Assembly (NCBI GenBank): GCA_023394015.1
Contig: JAEXBL010000188.1
Coordinates: 1 to 9,391 of the forward strand
Direction of reading: 5' to 3'
Length of the DNA: 9,391 nt
Origin: Pseudomonadota bacterium
GTDB taxonomy: Bacteria; Pseudomonadota; Gammaproteobacteria; Burkholderiales; Burkholderiaceae_C
The notes under the pieces were generated by a model, which was given only the letters and a program-made list of their open reading frames with translations, had not been told where the DNA came from and did not search any database. The position numbers and the translations under genes were made by a program. Position 1 is the stretch's first letter, and every line of letters starts with the position of its first letter. This document shows positions 6,474 through 9,391 of this stretch, piece after piece.

Positions 6474-7482
6474 GGCACCCTCCCCCGTCGCGCCGCGGCC
6501 GGCCGAGGCCATCATCCGCGCCAGCGTGGTCACCAAGCGCTTCGACCGCTTCACCGCGGTGGACCAGATCTCGCTCGACATCCACCGGGGTGAGGTGTTC
6601 GGCCTGATCGGCCACAACGGCGCCGGCAAGAGCACCCTGTTCAAGATGATGCTGGGCCTGCTGGCGCCCACCAGCGGCAGCATCCACATCGCCGGCGAGC
6701 CGGTGGACGGCGCTGCGGCGCGCGAGGTGCGACGGCGCATCGGCTACCTGCCCGAGAACGTGGCGCTGTGGGACAACCTGAGCGGCCTGGAAACACTGCG
6801 CTTCTTCGCCCGGCTCAAGCGCATCGACACCGGCACCTGCGCGCCCATGCTGGAGCGCGTGGGCCTGGGCCATGCGGGCGACCGCCCGGTGCGCGCCTAC
6901 TCCAAGGGCATGCGCCAGCGGCTGGGGTTCGCGCAGGCGCTGCTGGGGCAGCCGCAGGTGCTGTTTCTCGACGAGCCGACCACCGGCCTCGATCCGCGCG
7001 CCATCCACTTCTTCTGGGACACGCTGGCCGAGCTGCGCGCCCAGGGGCTGACCATCGTGCTGACCTCGCACATCTTGGCCGAGCTGCAGAACCGCGTCGA
7101 TCGGGTGGCGGTGATGACCAATGGCCGCCTGCAGGCGCTGGGCAGCCTGGCCGAGCTGCGGGCGCAGTTCGACCTGCCGCTGAAGCTGCGGGCGCAACTA
7201 TCGCCCGGCATCGCCGCGCCGGCGCTGGCCCGCCTGCTCGACGCGCTGCCACCGCCGCTGGCCGGCATCCCGTGCCAGCAGACGGCGGACGCCCTGCTGT
7301 TCAACGCACCGCGCGGCCACAAGATGGCGCTGCTGCAGTACCTGCTGCGCTGGCCCGATCAGGTGCTGGACGTGCAGGTGCAGGAGCCCTCGCTGGAAGA
7401 CATGTTCTTCGCCGACCAACCCGCCCCCGCCGATCCGGCCCGCCCGGAACCGGCCACCGTCGATGCCCAGGAGGCCGCATGA
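6463..7482 (+). CDS. nosF: NosF, ABC transporter ATPase for NosZ maturation
   Basis: This is a 339-residue cytoplasmic ATPase that powers the NosDFY complex. The Walker A motif is G50-H-N-G-A-G-K56-S-T58 and Walker B is V-L-F-L-D170-E171-P. The signature loop reads Y-S-K-G-M (146-150) rather than LSGGQ, and the switch histidine is H203 (LTSHI). The Q-loop position reads Y-L-P-E-N, with glutamate where most ABC ATPases have glutamine; as I recall, this is seen in NosF proteins. After about residue 225 comes the C-terminal accessory region, ending in LEDMFFAD and a Pro/Ala-rich tail of about 25 residues that makes it somewhat longer than the usual ~310. AAGGA (6450-6454) precedes the ATG by 8 bases. 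The gene overlaps the end of nosD by 11 bases and its stop overlaps the nosY start (ATGA). Confidence 0.96.
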   Translation: MRPEAPSPVAPRPAEAIIRASVVTKRFDRFTAVDQISLDIHRGEVFGLIGHNGAGKSTLFKMMLGLLAPTSGSIHIAGEPVDGAAAREVRRRIGYLPENVALWDNLSGLETLRFFARLKRIDTGTCAPMLERVGLGHAGDRPVRAYSKGMRQRLGFAQALLGQPQVLFLDEPTTGLDPRAIHFFWDTLAELRAQGLTIVLTSHILAELQNRVDRVAVMTNGRLQALGSLAELRAQFDLPLKLRAQLSPGIAAPALARLLDALPPPLAGIPCQQTADALLFNAPRGHKMALLQYLLRWPDQVLDVQVQEPSLEDMFFADQPAPADPARPEPATVDAQEAA

Positions 7483-8297
7483 TTCAACCGCGCCAGGTGG
7501 CCACGCTCGCCTCGAAGGAATTCCGCGACCGGCTGCGCAACCGCTGGGTGCTGGCGGTGGCGCTGGTGTTCGCCGTGTTCTCGGTCGTCATCACCTACGC
7601 CGGCGGCGCCCAGCAGGGCACGGTGGGCCTGCGTTCGCTGGAGTTCACCGTCACCAGCCTGGTCAGCCTGGTGATCTACCTAGTGCCGCTGATCGCGCTG
7701 CTGCTGGGCTTCGACGCCATCGTCGGCGAGCGCGAGCGCGGCTCGCTCGACCTGCTGCTGGCCCACCCCATCACGCGCGGCGAGTTGCTGCTGGGCAAGT
7801 ACCTGGGCCTGGCGCTGGCGCTGGCGCTGGCCATGCTGGCCGGCCTGGCGGCGGTGGGCGTGGCGCTGGTGTGGCAGTTCGGCAACCGCGCGCTGTTTCA
7901 CTACACCGGCTTCGTCGTCAGCGCGCTGCTGATGGGCCTGTCCTTTCTGAGCCTGGCGGTGCTGGTGTCGGTGCTGGCGCGCGACCGCACGCGTGCCTCG
8001 GGCGCGGCCATCGTGCTGTGGTTCTTGTTCGTGCTGGTGTTCGACCTGGTGCTGCTGGGCGTGCTGGTGGCCACCGCCGGTCACTACGGCGGCGCCATCT
8101 TCCCGTACCTGCTGATGCTCAACCCGACCGACGTGTTCCGCATCCTCAACGTGTTCTCGGCCGACGACGTGCGCAGCGCCTACGGGCTGGTGAGCGTGGT
8201 GCCGCCGGCCCTGTCCCACATCGGTGTGCTGTCCGGCGTCATGCTGGGCTGGATAGTCGTGCCGCTGGTCCTTGCCAAATGGAGATTCAAGCCATGA
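7479..8297 (+). CDS. nosY: NosY, six-helix ABC permease of the NosDFY complex
   Basis: This 272-residue inner-membrane protein is the permease partner of NosF. It has about six hydrophobic segments, near residues 23-41, 57-77, 103-130, 143-166, 175-200 and 240-266. The stretch GERERGSLDLLLAHPITRGE (83-102), between the second and third segments, is the conserved coupling region of ABC-2 type permeases that contacts the ATPase. The start at 7479 overlaps the nosF stop (ATGA), with AGGAGG at 7469-7474 close in front. The same frame is open further upstream inside nosF, but this start fits the family N-terminus and the RBS. A short CTGGCG tandem repeat encodes L-A-L-A-L-A-L-A at residues 111-118. 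Confidence 0.95.
   Translation: MIQPRQVATLASKEFRDRLRNRWVLAVALVFAVFSVVITYAGGAQQGTVGLRSLEFTVTSLVSLVIYLVPLIALLLGFDAIVGERERGSLDLLLAHPITRGELLLGKYLGLALALALAMLAGLAAVGVALVWQFGNRALFHYTGFVVSALLMGLSFLSLAVLVSVLARDRTRASGAAIVLWFLFVLVFDLVLLGVLVATAGHYGGAIFPYLLMLNPTDVFRILNVFSADDVRSAYGLVSVVPPALSHIGVLSGVMLGWIVVPLVLAKWRFKP
7809..7832 (+). repeat. CTGGCG hexamer tandem repeat inside nosY
   Basis: Three perfect CTGGCG units are followed by a fourth ending in C. They encode alternating Leu-Ala in the third membrane helix. In-frame slippage of a hexamer would lengthen or shorten the helix by two residues without a frameshift. It is probably just codon bias in a hydrophobic helix. Confidence 0.6.
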
Positions 8298-8893
8298 CGA
8301 TGATCGATCGCCCCGCCTACACCTGCCGCTGCTGCTCGCCCGGCACGCGAGCGGCCGATGCCTGCGGCGAGCGCCGCCTGCTGCTGGGACTGCTGGCGCT
8401 GGCCAGCGTGGCCCCGCTGGCCGCCTGCGGGCGCGAAGGCGAAGGCGGCGCCGCCAGCACCGGACCGGCCGAAATCGCGCGCAACACCTCGTGCGAGCTG
8501 GACGGCATGCTGCTGATGGACTACCCCGGCCCCAAGGGGCAGATTCACTACGCCGACTCGCCCCGCCCCTACTTCTACTGCGACACGGTCGAGACGCTGA
8601 ACGTGCTGCTGCTGCCCGAGCAGGTGCGCAAGGTCACCGCCGTCTACGTACAGGACATGGGCAAGGCCGACTGGGACAACCCCAAGGGCGCCTGGATCGA
8701 CGCCCGCAACGCGCTGTACGTGCAGGGCAGCAAGCGCAAGGGCTCGATGGGCCCCACCTTCGCCACCTTCAGCGAGGAAGCCGACGCGCAGGCCTTCATC
8801 CAGCAATACGGCGGCAAGCTGCTGCGCATGAGCGAGATCACGCCGGTGATGGTCGACCTGCGCGGCGGCGCCAACCTCGACGACAGCATGTGA
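8294..8893 (+). CDS. nosL: NosL lipoprotein, copper chaperone for NosZ (CxxDGM type)
   Basis: This 199-residue protein belongs to the NosL family, outer- or inner-membrane lipoproteins that bind Cu(I) and deliver it for NosZ assembly. A hydrophobic segment (29-44) ends in a lipobox L42-A-A-C45. The mature part contains C67-E-L-D-G-M72-L-L-M75-D-Y-P-G-P-K and then FYCDTVE (C96), which I recognise as NosL-type. The usual CxxCGM metal motif has Asp70 in place of the second cysteine, so copper would be held by Cys and Met residues. The start at 8294 overlaps the nosY stop (ATGA), with GGAG (8281-8284) 9 bases before it; ATG at 8300 is an alternative that removes two residues. The leader before the hydrophobic segment is long (about 28 residues) and holds four cysteines (C11, C13, C14, C24), which is odd for a signal peptide. 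Confidence 0.93.
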   Translation: MTMIDRPAYTCRCCSPGTRAADACGERRLLLGLLALASVAPLAACGREGEGGAASTGPAEIARNTSCELDGMLLMDYPGPKGQIHYADSPRPYFYCDTVETLNVLLLPEQVRKVTAVYVQDMGKADWDNPKGAWIDARNALYVQGSKRKGSMGPTFATFSEEADAQAFIQQYGGKLLRMSEITPVMVDLRGGANLDDSM

Positions 8894-8904
8894 CCCGCCG
8901 GGGC

Positions 8905-9391
8905 ATGGCCATGGATCCAACCTCCTCCGCCCCCTACCTGACCCAGCGCCTGAGCCGGCGCGGCCTGCTGTGGCTGGGCGGCGGCGTGGTGGCCGCGGGG
9001 CTGGCGGCCACCGTTACCCAGCGCTGGTGGTGGCGGCGCGGCCCCGACCTCGACGTGGACATGGACATCTGCATCGTCGCGCCCCCCATCCGCTATGACC
9101 CCGCCAGCGGGCTGGCGCCCGAGGTGCCGCGCCCCATCCCGGCCGACGCGCGCTGCCCGGTGTGCGGCATGTACCCCGCGCGCAGCCCGCGCTGGGCCGC
9201 GCAGGTGCTGTACCGCGACGGCCACGTGCACTTCTTCGACTCGCCGATCGACCTGTTCCAGTTCCTGGCCGACGTGCCGCGCTTCAGCCCCGGCTACCAG
9301 GCGGGCGACATCCTGTCCACCTGGGTCACCGACGTGCGCAGCAGCGACTGGGTGCCGGCCGAGCAGGCCTGGTACGTGCACGGCTCCGACG
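8905..9391 (+). CDS. Second NosL-family copper-binding protein, CPVCGM type, truncated by window edge
   Basis: The frame is open from ATG 8905 to the end of the window (162 full codons). The N-terminus has a twin-arginine-like segment (L-S-R18-R19-G-L-L) followed by a single hydrophobic stretch (about 20-37) and W-W-W-R-R. It could be Tat-exported or stay as a membrane anchor; there is no lipobox. The mature part has C84-P-V-C87-G-M89-Y-P-A-R, the canonical NosL copper motif, then GHVHFFDSP (His107 and His109) and a DLFQFL segment. This fits the PF05573 NosL fold. It starts 11 bases after the nosL stop in another frame, so it is likely cotranscribed. The Shine-Dalgarno sequence is weak (GCCGGGG), and ATG 8911 is an equally possible start two codons later. 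Its product is clearly different from the preceding NosL, so this is not a simple recent duplication. Confidence 0.85.
   Translation, partial: MAMDPTSSAPYLTQRLSRRGLLWLGGGVVAAGLAATVTQRWWWRRGPDLDVDMDICIVAPPIRYDPASGLAPEVPRPIPADARCPVCGMYPARSPRWAAQVLYRDGHVHFFDSPIDLFQFLADVPRFSPGYQAGDILSTWVTDVRSSDWVPAEQAWYVHGSD

Noticed and set aside
1..9391. Mobile elements, CRISPR arrays, tRNA or rRNA genes
   Set aside because: I saw no transposase, terminal inverted repeats with target duplications, regularly spaced repeats or RNA gene signatures in the window.

Overview
This window is a nearly complete nitrous oxide reductase (nos) cluster from a high-GC proteobacterium. The order is nosZ-nosR-nosD-nosF-nosY-nosL, followed by a second, truncated nosL-family gene, all on the + strand. 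Protein character and GC bias suggest a denitrifying betaproteobacterium of the Burkholderiales (Comamonadaceae-like). That placement is an inference from family resemblance, not from a search.

Layout. Bases 1-135 hold the 5' end of a divergent minus-strand gene whose product starts with a twin-arginine-like signal; the outermost ~45 bases are runs of G and C that may be poor-quality sequence. Bases 136-469 are a divergent regulatory region. It carries two tandem FNR-type boxes exactly 20 bp apart (366-379 and 386-399), a third TTG-N8-CAA palindrome 50 bp upstream (316-329), and an AT-rich inverted repeat (327-343). nosZ (470-2416) is followed by a strong intrinsic terminator (2442-2477). nosR (2497-5157), nosD, nosF, nosY and nosL then follow, with stop and start codons overlapping at every junction, so they look translationally coupled. 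A second NosL-family gene starts 11 bp after nosL and runs off the right edge.

How the genes work together. NosZ reduces N2O to N2 in the periplasm at its CuZ site, receiving electrons through CuA. NosR is a membrane flavo-iron-sulfur protein thought to pass quinol-derived electrons to NosZ and to support its activity. NosD, NosF and NosY form a periplasmic-protein/ABC-ATPase/permease complex needed for CuZ maturation. NosL proteins are copper chaperones for that process. The FNR-type boxes imply expression under low oxygen and/or nitric oxide.

I see no unknown biological system. The unusual points are details: a lipoprotein-type cleavage motif after the Tat signal of NosZ, a long C-terminal membrane extension on NosR, two dissimilar NosL proteins side by side, a cysteine-rich leader on the first NosL, the stacked operators, and the terminator that separates nosZ from its accessory genes.
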